From contig JAJEKV010000018.1 in NCBI GenBank assembly GCA_021234155.1, forward strand, positions 16,028,999 through 16,092,998: 64,000 bases of DNA, written 5' to 3'. Made by a program: the position numbers and the translations under genes. This document shows, piece after piece, positions 20,119 to 31,158 of the stretch (position 1 is the first letter of the stretch; every line of letters begins with the position of its first letter). The stretch comes from Isoetes taiwanensis. Its lineage: Eukaryota > Streptophyta > Lycopodiopsida > Isoetales > Isoetaceae. The notes under the pieces are model-generated. The model was given only the letters and a program-made list of their open reading frames with translations. It was not told where the DNA came from and ran no database searches.

Positions 20119-22473
20119 TGTTGAAGGTGTTCCTGGCAAAACCTTCAACCTCAGTGGTTTAGAACCTCCAGGTTGCTTAAGGCAACCACTCTGAGTGCAA
20201 AGATTCCAAAAAAATGCACAAGAGTTCACTAAGAGTGAGTTTCCCTGAAGATAAAAAAGTCTGCCTCACAAAATAAGTTGCAGGATGTGATCTATGAAGC
20301 TATGGGCCTGGATATCTTTCTACTAGATGCTCAATGCTTGACACAATCTAACTGCAAGAACTCAACAAGGTCAGGATAGGCTAGGTAGGACGAAATCAGA
20401 TCACTGACCCAGTCAATTTTTGGTCAATATCCCTAACCGAGAGATGAAATTTGAAACTCGACATTGGTGATGAATTTTTGGGGCTACCAGCTCTATCTTT
20501 CTCGTGATTTGTTCCGCACACCAAGGGCCAACTTTTTCCTTTCACCGTAAGGGACCTAATTTTTCTTTTGATAATTTTTGCCTAAGACTATGAGAAGAGA
20601 ATGAACTCGAGAGAGAATGTTTACTATAGGTAAACCGTGGCGTGTGTTTAGCATTGCCCGCTCTCTGATTTGCAACTTGGGCGGACAAAGACGCTAACTA
20701 ACAATTTGTGCAGGCACTAGACACTCAACCAATAACAATTTTCTCTTTTTGGAAAAAGAACACAATGCAAAAAATTGCTACAAAGGTCGGATTTTCAATT
20801 TAATCGGTCACTTTCGAAGATACAATGTAATATCCCAAGCTCTGGGTCTTGGGCACGGGATCAAATAGGTACACATATGAAATCCGGAGTATTGAGTCAA
20901 CAATCCAGATCAAAGGTAAACATAGGAGGTCAGAAACAAGCTCAAGATTATCAAGCCGGTCCTTCTTCAAGCCAAGTCTTTCTTCTTTGCCTTCAAGCCC
21001 TCGAAAATCTTCGTGCGTGAGAAAATCCCCTTTGTAGAATGTTCGTTCGTTGAGATCTCAATTATTTCCCTCCAATCTTAAATGTCTTCTAGCTTCGCAC
21101 TAAGCATTCATGGCATTAAACATGATGATTCGCCGGTTTAGGTAGTGATTTAATGGTTTGTTTGGCCAGATTGGACAGATCTTGGCGTTTTCCTGATTTA
21201 GGTTTTTTGGTAGTTCGAAGCTCAATATCCCACAGGCCTGATCGAATTTGGGAGACAAGGTATATAAGGGCTAAAAAATCCATTCTTTCTGATTATTGCG
21301 TGCAGTGTCCACGTGGGATTCGGTACCTCCACCGCCCCACACGCCCGGATGCTCCACGCGGCAGGGGGGAATTGGCTTGGAAGAGAAATTAGGCTAGGGG
21401 AGGGGGGGTAGATAGGAAAAATTTTTTGCACCCCTTACACCCTATGGCACGATTCCCTAGAAGACATATATCATGCCTAGAATAAGGCGTTTTTTCAAAA
21501 TTCTTTTTTTCTAGGGGAATCTTTTTTTGTGCCCTATAATGTTCTGGGATCTTTTTTCACCATAGAGCTCTTTGGAATTTGGAAAAAAATGTGGGGAGTG
21601 GATGGAGTGGCATTTGAAAAAGATGGCAAGGCTAGGTAGTATGACATGGCCAATGGGAATGATGACGTGTCAGCCCACTTGAATTTGAAAATTCTCTCTA
21701 GTCAAAATTTTTAGAATGATGTGGAGATGATGTGTGTGAATGATGAGGTGTCAAAAGTGATGTGGCAACAATGATATTTTGAAATGAATTTTGATTTGAA
21801 TAAGAGTTTGAGATGAAAAGGATAAAATGGTGCTGGGTATGATGTGTGTAGTATGGTGTAGAGGGACTTGGCACATCTAGTGCTCATTAAGAAGCCAAAA
21901 ATTTTGTGGAGCATCTTTGAGGCATCTTTGAGGCATATTTGAATTTTGAGCATTTCCCTTAGGGATTTTGCAAGCCTCTCTGCATTTTGCTCAAGTTGCA
22001 TGGAATGTTGACTTCATAAGCAAAGTTGTGACTATGTCAAGTCTCTCTTGAACTAGTGGATGATGAAGCAAGTGGGTGTTTTATGAAGGTGTATTTTGAC
22101 TAGAAAGAACTTTCAAGGTCAAGTTTGACTTTGGGAGGTGTATGAGGAAGGAGTCAAGGTTCAATGCTATTTGGGATGGTGGAGTGGATGAGGATGGAAA
22201 TAAAAAAAAATGCCAAAGATGCCAAGCTCATAAATGATCACATACCATGGAATGCTCTTTAAGGGATCTTCTTTCTCTTCTTCTCTACACTTCCCATGCT
22301 TGTTTGACCTTTTTGTATCTCTTGAGTGACTTGAGTCAATTGTCCTTCCTTTGCTCTTCAAACTTGAGTGTATGCTAGTGAAGCATTCTCCTAATATCTT
22401 GCAAATTGAATCAAACTGATAGGATTAGTGGCTTGATACATGCTTGGCTCTTACATGCCGCCATAGCATGGCA
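20119..22473 (-). repeat. 3' LTR of gypsy copy 1
   Basis: Collinear with 28504-30846. On the element's strand the LTR ends CCTTCAACA, here the complement of TGTTGAAGG at 20119. The inner boundary is blurred: GCATGGCAAAAGATTATG stands where the other copies imply GCATGGCAGCA followed by TTATG, so the right edge is accurate to a few bases. Frames seen inside it have no recognised product. Confidence 0.88.
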
Positions 22474-23137
22474 AAAGATTATGCCAAACAAAAGAGAAGG
22501 TTTGGTCTTCCAGCCCCTTTTGACTAGCCGCTTGATAACTCTTGACATGTTCTCCGGCCGGTTGCCAATATGAGAATATGGTTGGCAACTCAATGACCCG
22601 CATATGGATTGGAAGGTGATAGATCGATATTATGAACGTGCATATGATGCTACTTTTCGGATGAACTCGCATGGAAAATAAATCTCTTTAGTTATGAGAA
22701 GTCTGCAGGATGGTGGTATGACGACTTTGGGAAATTTATTGGCAATGTAGGATGGCTTTTACGATGCAATGAGGTCAACTCTTGATCGATGACGATGGAG
22801 ATAAACATAGGAATGCACCCGCATGTGAAGATAAAGTTTGTTAGTATGAGTGAGTTGCTGGTGTGGAGGCAATGTAAAGCAACTCCGGATGATGAAGATC
22901 AATGTAGTGCAATGGAAGAGATGTGTAAAGACATGCTCGGGATGCACCGCATGGAACCATGATCATTAGTATCAATTCACTCCCTCGGTTGATCACAATG
23001 CATAGCAACACTTATAAACTCATTAAAAACACAAATAACAACTCTAAAGCGTAACTACACTTACTAAGACGGGCCTAACTGATCTAGCTTTAACCCTAAG
23101 TACTAACTAATCCTAGCTACATCTTACCACAGAGATT
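22474..23137 (-). other. Non-coding spacer between pol and 3' LTR, gypsy copy 1
   Basis: No reading frame recognised; the same spacer occurs in copy 2 at 42467-43130. Short words around GCATG recur (CCGCATATGG, CTCGCATGG, CCCGCATGTG, ACCGCATGG). In copy 2 the corresponding sites read CTGCAT rather than CCGCAT or TCGCAT. Its role is unknown; it could hold the polypurine tract and RNA signals. Confidence 0.6.
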
Positions 23138-24432
23138 TCAGTTGAACAGAATAAGGGCAACATGTTGTTGCCAATACCTTTTAGGTGCACAATGTTGATA
23201 GGGTTCATCAATTCTCGCCATCGGCAGAACATCCTTCAGCCAATATGAATCCTTGCCATTTGTTCCTATTACTTCAAATGGTCCTTCCCAAAGATTTTCG
23301 AACTTTGTTGCCATATCTTCCCTTGCTTTATTCCACTTTAACACTAACTTTCCTTCTTTCAAGACTCCCTGTAATTTATGTGCTGCTTTGAAGGCTGCAA
23401 TATCCTTGGCCTTTTTCCTCATTATTGCATTCTCAGCCTCATATCTATGCTCCTCAAGCTGCATCAATCTCACAAATCTGTCTTTTAGAGCATCATCCAT
23501 TTCCAAATTTATCTCGATAGGCCGGTCGAGTGATGGAAGCTCTAATTCTATAGGCAATCTTCGATTCTATCCCATACACCAAGCTGAAAGGGGTGTGCTT
23601 TGTAGCCACTTTGATGGTAGTTCCAGTATGCCCAAAGTGCATCATGAAGTTTTAAATGCCAATCCTTTTTGAAACACCGATGGTCTTCTTCAGGATTGAT
23701 TTGAGAGTCTTATTGGTTGACTCTGCCTGGCCATTTCCCTGAGGGTAATAGGATGAACTCTTGGTGTGTTTAACTTTCAAGGTGGCTAGAAGTAATGCAA
23801 TTGCATTGTTGATGAATTGGCTGCCTCTATCAGAAACAATTTTGAAAGGGATACCAAATCTGGCACAGATATTTTCATGTAGAAACCTTGCAGTGGCTTG
23901 GGCATTGGCTTCTCTCAAAGGAATTGCCTCTGCCCATTTGGTAAAGTAATCAGTGGCAACTAATATAAACTGGTGTTGAGCTGTGGAAGGTGGGTCTATG
24001 GGGCCTATAAAATCCAGCCCCCACATTTGGAAAGGTCCAGGGGAAATTATGGCAGTCAGGGCAGCTGGTTGTAAGGTTCTTTTGCCAAAAATCTGACATT
24101 TATGGCAGCATTTTATAGCTTCATAACAATCCTTAAAAAGAGTAGGCCAAAAGTATCCTGACCTTAAAATCTTTTTTGCAGTTGTGTCTGCTGCAAAGTG
24201 TCCTCCACAAACTCCCTCATGACACGCCTCGATTATCATTCTAGCCTCTTCTTTATCCACACATCTCAGCAAGACTCCCTCCTTGTCAACTTTGCATAGG
24301 ATCCCTTCAATTAGCCTGAACTTCTTGCACTTGTCCCTAAATCTTCTTTCTTGACTGCTACTCAAGTTCTTAGGTAACTCATTGCTTTCCAAATAGTTTC
24401 TGATGTCAAATTGCCAATCAATGTTTTACAGA
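23138..24432 (-). pseudogene. gypsy copy 1 integrase
   Basis: Reading the minus strand from about 24432: a zinc-binding start with CHEGVCGGHFAAD then CCHKCQIFGKR (HHCC), followed by the DDE core in WGLDFIGPID, ATDYFTKWAEAIPL, VSDRGSQFINNA and YYPQGNGQAESTNKTLKS. A break near 23640 is followed by the C-terminal part 23138-23557, with ELPSLDRPIEINLEMDD and KFENLWEGPFEVIG, an SH3-like integrase tail. I saw no chromodomain. The integrase joins element DNA to the target. It is dead because of frame breaks near 23560-23650 and 24400. Confidence 0.88.
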
Positions 24433-24449
24433 TCAACAGAGATCAAGTT

Positions 24450-25890
24450 TGTTAGATTGTCATCAACACATAAACCATCTTGATCTTCATGTTCAAACAA
24501 CACCGAGTGGAAGATAGGAGCTGGGATTCTCGATCAACTTTACCACCTTTACAAGTAATATCATAAGCTTGGATCTTACAAGCCCACCGCCTGTTTAGCC
24601 TTTGGCTGCTTTTTTTTTTGCAAATAGGAGTGAAAAAGGATTTTGCCTCATGAACACTTGCACCTGATTGTTTTGCAGAAGATGTCCTTGTCTCTCTATT
24701 AAAAACATCGTGGCTGCTTTGCACTTTTCTCCAACTGGGATATCTAATTTCGATTATCGGACCACATCTTGCTTGCAAAAGTAATTACATGATCCCCTTT
24801 GTAGCGGTGCCAAACCAATTGCTTTTTTTATCATTAATCGATGTAAGCTTTGAAGGGCTTCTCTAGATCGGGAGGTTTTAGTAGGATAGATTTGCAAATG
24901 GCATCAATGATTTTGTCAAAAGAATTTTGGCATTGCTCACCCCAATCTACTAGGATGTGTTTGCTTTCACTTTTGGAGAACTTCCCGACCTTTGTGAGGC
25001 TGGAGATTGGGCTTATGGTGTGGGAAAAATAAGGGACATACATTCTCAAGAAGCTGGTCATCCCTATGAAGCTTTTAACTTTTGTTTGAGGGTTTTTGAG
25101 GTGTCGGTTTCCTCAAGGCTTCAATCTTACTGTCAGATATTTGAATTCCTGCTGTGGATACTACATGCCCAAGCAATTCTCCTTTTGATGATAAAAAAAC
25201 ACACTTTTTGGGGTTCAAACTCACTCCTCCCTTTCTACACAAGTCAAACAACATGGTTAGCATATCAAAATGTCTTTCCAGAGAAGTTCCCAAACAAAGA
25301 TCATCCAAGAACACACGAAAAATGTTAGTCGGCATTTCTTTAAAAATTGCATCCATGGCTCTTTGGAATGTTGCAGAAGCATTCATCAATCCAAATGGCA
25401 TTCTTTTCATGGCAAATGTTCCCCAAGGTGTGATGAATGAAGTTTTTGGCTGATCACCTTCTTTGATGCTTATTTGATTAAAACCTGAAAAGCCATCTAA
25501 GAATGAGTAAATCTCTTTCCCCTTTCTGACAAAGATGCAACACCTCTTCGAAATGGCAAAGGGTAACAATCCTTGACGGTAGCTTTGTTTAAATCTCTAT
25601 AGTCTATGCAGGATCCTAATGGCCTTGTTTTTCTTTTCAACGGGGAACAATGCAAGATAGCCACTCGGGATTCACAATTTCGATAATCACACTGCATCTT
25701 TCATTTTGTATAATTCCTCCTTGATTAGACCTAATAGAGAAGCATTTATTCTTCTTAGCTTTTGTATAACAGGTTTCATACCTCCCTTTATCTTAATTTC
25801 AAATTCACAAACGCTTTTGTCAATTCCCACCAGCTCATCATAATCCCAAGCAAAGATATCCTTCCAATCATCAAAAAATTTAGTAACCAA
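24450..25890 (-). pseudogene. gypsy copy 1 reverse transcriptase and RNase H
   Basis: The N-terminal RT stretch at 25687-25890 (DWKDIFAWDYDELVGID) leads to IDYRDLNKATVKDCYPLP. Then 25075-25569 holds FLDGFSGFNQI, PFGLMNASATFQRAMD and the catalytic block RVFLDDLC, with Phe in place of the usual Tyr before the residue preceding DD. The thumb and connection run through 24834-25061 (SFLRMYVPYFSHTISPISSL). The RNase H part at 24450-24780 is broken by frameshifts. At least four frame breaks occur. Confidence 0.85.
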
Positions 25891-25979
25891 GGCATTATCC
25901 TCTTCTCGAACAAATCTCCAACATATAACACCCTATCTAGACCTTTCTTATTGACCTTGATTTCCCTTACCGTTTGTCT

Positions 25980-26680
25980 TCACTTGCATTTATTACCGAG
26001 GGATGGGGTATAGTCGTTGCAGATCTCTCCTCTCAAGTTCCTCCTCTTGAATTGCTCCCTCACCCAAATGTTCAAGTAGCACACTACACTGACAACGAAG
26101 TTCGCTTCACCATTTTGCTCCCTTGGAACATGGCGAGTTCCCGGTATCAAAATTCTTGGTTCGGCTAAAGATGGCTTGATTTTTGAGCTGCAACATGTCT
26201 TCATTCTTGGCCCGATATTCTCTCGATATTTGCTGCAGACAATTTGAGAGTCTCCAAAGATGATTACATTCCCGATGTTTAGATTCTTTGCCTCTTGAAG
26301 ACCTGCAATCAATGCCTTATATTACGCCATATTAGAAGTGACATTAGGATAAATTCTTCCTACTTTAGTGAAGAACTTTGTTGGAAGCATCCTTGAGAAT
26401 AGCGTGAGAAGATGCCACATTAAGCCTTTTGGAAACACCACCATCAAACCATAAATAAGCAAAATTGCTCAACCTGATTGAAGCCAACTCCTTTGAGATT
26501 TCTATGCTAGACTCCAACTCTACTGTATCCAGTTTAAATTCTCCACATGGATGTGATATTAACATTTCTTCTTCAATGAAATTCATGCTTTCAAACTCTC
26601 CTAACTTATTATACAATGTTACCTTTTTTTCTTGCCATTTGAGATGGTACATTCTCCTCTTGACCCACAGGTCTAGCATC
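25980..26680 (-). pseudogene. Extra RNase H domain between protease and RT, gypsy copy 1
   Basis: 26365-26679 ends with FAYLWFDGGVSKRLN, an RNase H beta-1 strand carrying the first catalytic Asp. Then 25980-26312 reads LIAGLQEAKNLNIGNVIIFGDSQIV with the third acidic residue, and ends HVPREQNGEAN, the usual HxxREqN-like closing block of plant/archaeal-type RNase H. The middle Glu (AEYKAL in copy 2) is lost here to a TAA near 26320. Additional RNase H domains are known from Tat-type gypsy elements; here it lies before RT, in addition to the usual one after RT. Confidence 0.75.
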
Positions 26681-27110
26681 TCTTGTAGAAAGCCACTATA
26701 CGCTTTAAAAGTAAGTCATATATATCTGATTTGTCCCCTATTCCCTCAAAAGCAACCACAACAAAGTTAGCTGCAACCATTATTCCTTCAACATCAATAG
26801 GCACATTACTAACTATTCCCACTGGATTGATTTTAGAGTTAGAGAAAGATTTCAAGATCATTGGAGCCTTCTTATCTATTTCTAGTCCACATAGTCTCAT
26901 GACATGGTGTGGCATCACGTTCAAGGGTGATCCTCCATCTAGCGAACTTTGGTCAATACTTTTCCTTCCATTTTAGCAACACAAGTGAAAGCTCCGGGAT
27001 CATTATCATCCCGAGTGAGCATGTGCTCATCAATGTGGTTTGTCGGGGCAAACTCATCTTCCTTAGTAAGATTGAGCACCTTTTTTTACGTAAGAAGGGG
27101 CTATCTTGAG
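26673..27110 (-). pseudogene. gypsy copy 1 aspartic protease region
   Basis: The minus-strand frame at 26673-26924 (NVMPHHVMRLCGLEIDKKAPM then GTVSNVP-like text and ANFVVVAFEGIGDKSD) is a retropepsin-like fold. In the frame just upstream, the catalytic loop reads LDGGSPLNVM, so D-G-G-S stands where retroviral proteases have D-T/S-G. Plant Tat-type elements commonly show such a DGGS form, so this need not mean inactivity. A frame break separates the loop from the rest in this copy. Confidence 0.65.
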
Positions 27111-28461
27111 TAGGGTAAACAAATCTACATGCATTTTAGAATTCTTCAATAAATATTCAAAATCCTCACACTCTTTTTTCCTTTCGACAAATTTTTTGAG
27201 CAGGAGGAGGAGGAGGCACAACTTTACCGCTTGCTCAAGCATCTTTATGTTTCAAAATATCAGCTTCCTCAAGTGCCGTTCTTTCTCTTTGGCATTATTC
27301 ATCCTTACGGTGTGGGATGACCATAATCTCCTCTTGCTCTTCAATTTCCTGCACAAACCTTATAGATGCACTTGGCTCACCAATTTTAGATTTTTCTTGT
27401 CCGGCAAAATATTCTTTGACACTTGCACCTATCCTCATAATGTCCCATAACCTTACAAAATTCACACACAGGGCATTCTTTACCAAAGTGACCTCTTTTT
27501 CCACACTTAGTGCATGGCCTATACCAGCAATAATCAGAAGAGTGAGTATCTCTAAAGCAATGCACACATGGGGGGTAAGTTTTCTTTTCATATTTTGAGC
27601 TCTTCAACTCTTGCAGTTGTTTAGTTACCTCAACCGATTGCCTCGAGATACCTTGGTGATCTCTCGCTCTTACATCTGGCTGCGTAGAGCCTCATCATCT
27701 TCCACCTTGACCTTTTTCTTTTCCTTTTGGATAGCATAGGCAGTGCACAGTGCTGATCCCATACACTCCTGCTCATAAACTGAAAAAAGGATCACTTGGT
27801 GAGTGTATGTCATCTGGTAAGTATGATATCATATCAGCAATTTCGGTGGCTTTGGTGAAAGCCTTGTGTATTGTATCAAACCCTCCTGTTTTTGAATCTT
27901 CAAAAGCTTTCTGTGTATTCTTGTTCTGCTGCTCAATCCCCTGATAAAAGAAGCCACTAGATGCAATGTGTGGTTAGGAACATGATTGATTTGGCATTTG
28001 ACCAGATAGTGGTTGAATCTTTCAACATACTGCTGTACACTTTCACCATGCTTGATGCGAAAAGTTTGCAACTCAAATATTAAATCTTGGGGATCCAAGA
28101 CTCTTCCAAACCTTGCTAGAAACTTTTTTACCAGTTCTTCCCAAGAATTGGTGCCTAAACCTATAACATATTCTAACCAAGCCCTTACCTCATCATTCTT
28201 AAAACACTTCTTAAACTCGAAAACTTACGACCTTTTTGTGACCATATTCTTGATAGTATTCTTCAAAAGTCTTGAGGAAATTGTTGGCATTCATGCTCGG
28301 ATCGAAAAAAAGTGGATTTGGAGTAGGCACATTTAACTCAAAGTATTGATAAGGCATGCCTGCGATCGGCTTGTATGGTGACAAGAGGTGTAGCAATTAG
28401 CTTCATGATTATCCTGTGTCTCGGTAGGCTCGGATGTCTCATTAACTCTTCTTGGTGCCAT
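27111..28461 (-). pseudogene. gypsy copy 1 gag
   Basis: The likely start is the minus-strand ATG at 28459-28461 (MAPRRVNETSEP), about 27 bases after the PBS. The capsid-like part is at 27829-28396 (MDPQDLIFELQTFRIKHGES, then YVERFNHYLVKC). Two zinc knuckles lie at 27386-27607: CTKCGKRGHFGKEC and CEFCKVMGHYEDRC, both C-X2-C-X4-H-X4-C. A charged region and the approach to the protease follow. Frame breaks near 28210, 27830 and 27610 divide it. The paired knuckles indicate nucleocapsid function in RNA packaging. Confidence 0.85.
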
Positions 28462-28487
28462 GAGTCCAGATTCGGGAAGATGATCTC

Positions 28488-28500
28488 GGTAGAACCTCCA
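28488..28500 (-). promoter_or_regulatory. Primer-binding site of gypsy copy 1, probably tRNA-Gln
   Basis: On the minus strand TGGAGGTTCTACC starts 3 bases after the 5' LTR. Its complement ends in TAGAACC-T-CCA, which fits the acceptor end of plant tRNA-Gln (5' end GGTTCTA). Copy 2 has the same 13 bases at 37143-37155. Confidence 0.6.
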
Positions 28501-28503
28501 AAA

Positions 28504-30846
28504 TGTTGAAGGTGTTCCTGGCAAAACCTTCAACCTCGGTGGTTTAGAACCTCAGGTTGCTTAAGGCAACCACTCGAAAGTGCAAAGATTCCAAAAAATG
28601 CACAAGAGTTCACTAAGAGTGAGTTTCCACGAAGATAAAAAAGTCGCCTCACACAAAATAAGTTGCGGGATGTGATCTATGAAGCTATGGGCACGGATAT
28701 CTTTCTACTAGATGCTCAATGCTTGACACAATCTAAGCGCAAGAACTCAACAAGGTCGGGATAGGCTAGGTAGGACGAAATCGGATCACCGACCAGTCAA
28801 TTTTTGGTCAATATCCCTAACCAAAGAGCTGAAATTTGAAACTTCGACATTGGTGATGAATTTTTGGGGCTACCAGCTCTATCTTTCTCGATTTGTCGCA
28901 CACCAAGGGCCAACTTTTTTCCTTTCACCGAAGGGACCTAATTTTTCTTTTGATAATTTTTTGCCTAAGACTATGAGAAGAGAATGAACTCGAGAGAATG
29001 TTTACTATAGGTAAACCGTGTCGTGTGTTTAGCATTGCCTGGCTCTGATTTGCAACTTGGGCGGACAAAGACGCCTAACTAACAATTTGTGCAGGCACTA
29101 GACACTCAACCAATAACAATTTTCTCTTTTTGGAAAAAGAACACAATGCAAAATTGCTACAAAGGTCGGATTTTCAATTTAATCAGTCCTTTCCGGAAGA
29201 TACAATGTAATATCCCAAGCTCGGGGTCTTGGGCACCGGGATCAAATAGGTACACATATGAAATCCGGAGTATTGAGTCAACAATCCGGATCAAAGGTAA
29301 ACATAGGAGGTCAGAAACAAGCTCAAGATTATCAAGCGGTCCTTCTTCAAGCCAAGTCTTTCTTCTTTGCCTTCAAGCCCTCGAAAATCTTCGTCGTGCG
29401 AAAAATCCCCTTTTGTAGAATGTTACGTTCGTTGAGATCTCAATTATTTCCCTCCAATCTTACGTCTTCTAGCTCGCACTAAGCATTCATGGCATTAAAC
29501 ATGATGATTGACGGGCCATTTAGGTAGTGATTTAATGGTTTGTTTGGCAGATTGGGCCAGATCTTGGCGTTTTCTGATTTAGGTTTTTGGTAGTTCAAGC
29601 TCAATATCCCACGGGCCCGATCGAATTTGGGAGACAAGGTATATAAGGGCTAAAAAATCCATTCTTTTTCGATTATTGCGGCGGTGTCCACGCGTGGGAT
29701 TCGGTACCTCCACCGCCCCCTGCGCCTGGGATGCTCCACTTGTGGCGGGGGAATTGGCTTGGAAGAGAAATTAGTTTGGGGGGTAGATAGGAAAATTTTT
29801 TGCACCCCTTACACCCTATGGCACGATTCCTAGAAGACATATATCATGCCTAGAATAAGGCATTTTTTCAAAATTTTTTTTCTAGGGGAATCTTTTTGTG
29901 CCCTATAATGTTCTCGGGATCTTTTTTCACCATAGAGCTCTTTGGAATTTGGAAAAAATGTGGGGAGTGGATGGAGTGGCATTTGAAAAAGATGGCAAGG
30001 CTAGGTAGTATGACATGGCCAATGGGAATGATGGCGTGTCAGACCCACTTGAATTTGAAAATTCTCTCTAGTCAAAATTTTTAGAATGATGTGGAGATGA
30101 TGTGTGTGAATGATGAGGTGTCAAAAAGTGATGTGGCAACAATGATATTTTGAAATGAATTTTGATTTGAATAAGAGTTTGAGATGAAAAGGATAAAATG
30201 GTCTTTGGGTATGATGTGTGTAGTATGGTGTAGAGGGACTTGGCACATCTAGTGCTCATTAGGAAGCCAAAAATTTTGTGGAGCATCTTTGAGGCATCTT
30301 TGAGGCATATTTGAATTTTGAGCATTTCCCTTAGGGATTTTGCAAGCCTCTCTGCATTTTGCTCAAGTTGCATGGAATGTTGACTTCATAAGCAAAGTTG
30401 TGACTATGTCAAGTCTCTCTTGAACTAGTGGATGATGAAGCAAGTGGGTGTTTTATGAAGGTGTATTTTGACTAGAAAGAACTTTCAAGGTCAAGTTTTA
30501 CTTTGGGAGGTGTATGAAGAAGGAGTCAAGGTTCAATGCTATTTGGGATGGTGGAGTGGATGAGGATGGAAATCAAAAAAAATGCCAAAGATGCCAAGCT
30601 CATAAATGATCACATACCATGGAATGCTCTTTAAGGGATCTTCTTTCTCTTCTTCTCTACACTTCCCATGCTTGTTTGACCTTTTTGTATCTCTTGAGTG
30701 ACTTGAGTCAATTGTCCTTCCTTTGCTCTTCAAACTTGAGTGTATGCTAGTGAAGCATTCTCCTAATATCTTGCAAATTGAATCAAACTGATAGGATTAG
30801 TGCTGATACATGCTTGGCTCTTACATGCTGCCATAGCATGGCAGCA
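28504..30846 (-). repeat. 5' LTR of gypsy copy 1
   Basis: 2343 bp. On the element's strand it starts TGCTGCCAT and ends CCTTCAACA. The outer end carries two arms, TGCTGCCAT and ATGGCAGCA, around three bases, so the terminus is almost a perfect palindrome. The target duplication GGTGG follows on the right. Confidence 0.9.
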
Positions 30847-30851
30847 GGTGG
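30847..30851. repeat. Target-site duplication of gypsy copy 1, right
   Basis: GGTGG, matching 20114-20118; L1 ORF2 reading resumes here. Confidence 0.88.
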
Positions 30852-31158
30852 TCTTATGGAGTTCTTGAACACAGATAACAGACTGCTGAATACCACAAGA
30901 GCACTGAGTTGTTGGGTTGTTTGGAAGCACAGGAATAGAGTTGCCATGCAAGACAAAAATACTAACCTGATCTGGCTTAAACAAATCTTCCTAGCTGAGC
31001 TAAATGACACAGCAGTGGCACATAAATCCCTGAAAGGGAAGGGCTATGATACAGGATGGAATGCCTTTGGTAGATTCCGTGGATTTCATGAATTTTTTGT
31101 TTTGAATCTAACTATGGGTGATGATATTTTACACAGATGCAATGAGGAGGTTGAATAG
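30852..31158 (+). pseudogene. Inner LINE ORF2, extreme C-terminus
   Basis: The frame reads LLNTTRALSCWVVWKHRNRVAMQDK, matching the conserved W-x-x-W-K-x-R-N block that follows the zinc finger in plant L1 ORF2. It ends at a TAG at 31156-31158. It was separated from its upstream part by the gypsy insertion at 20119-30846. Confidence 0.8.

Larger units (their letters stand above)
20119..30846 (-). mobile_element. Ty3/gypsy (Tat/Athila-like) retrotransposon, copy 1
   Basis: A 10.7-kb insertion with two LTRs of about 2.35 kb, a 5-bp target duplication, a PBS at 28488-28500 and, on the minus strand, gag, protease, an extra RNase H, RT, RNase H and integrase in that order. RT before integrase places it in Ty3/gypsy; I saw no chromodomain-like C-terminus. 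All coding regions carry stops or frameshifts. A second copy in the opposite orientation lies at 36795-45700. Confidence 0.92.

Noticed and set aside
21711-22001. 96-codon minus-strand frame repeated at 30068-30373 and 43601-43852
   Set aside because: It lies within the gypsy LTR in all copies, has repeated KDASK text from a short duplication and no known domain.
22167-22361. 64-codon minus-strand frame also found at 30539-30733
   Set aside because: Its conservation only reflects the two LTR copies; no motif and no start context supports a protein.
23138-28461. Endogenous virus rather than a retrotransposon
   Set aside because: No envelope-like frame is visible between integrase and the LTR; the spacer there is non-coding in both copies.
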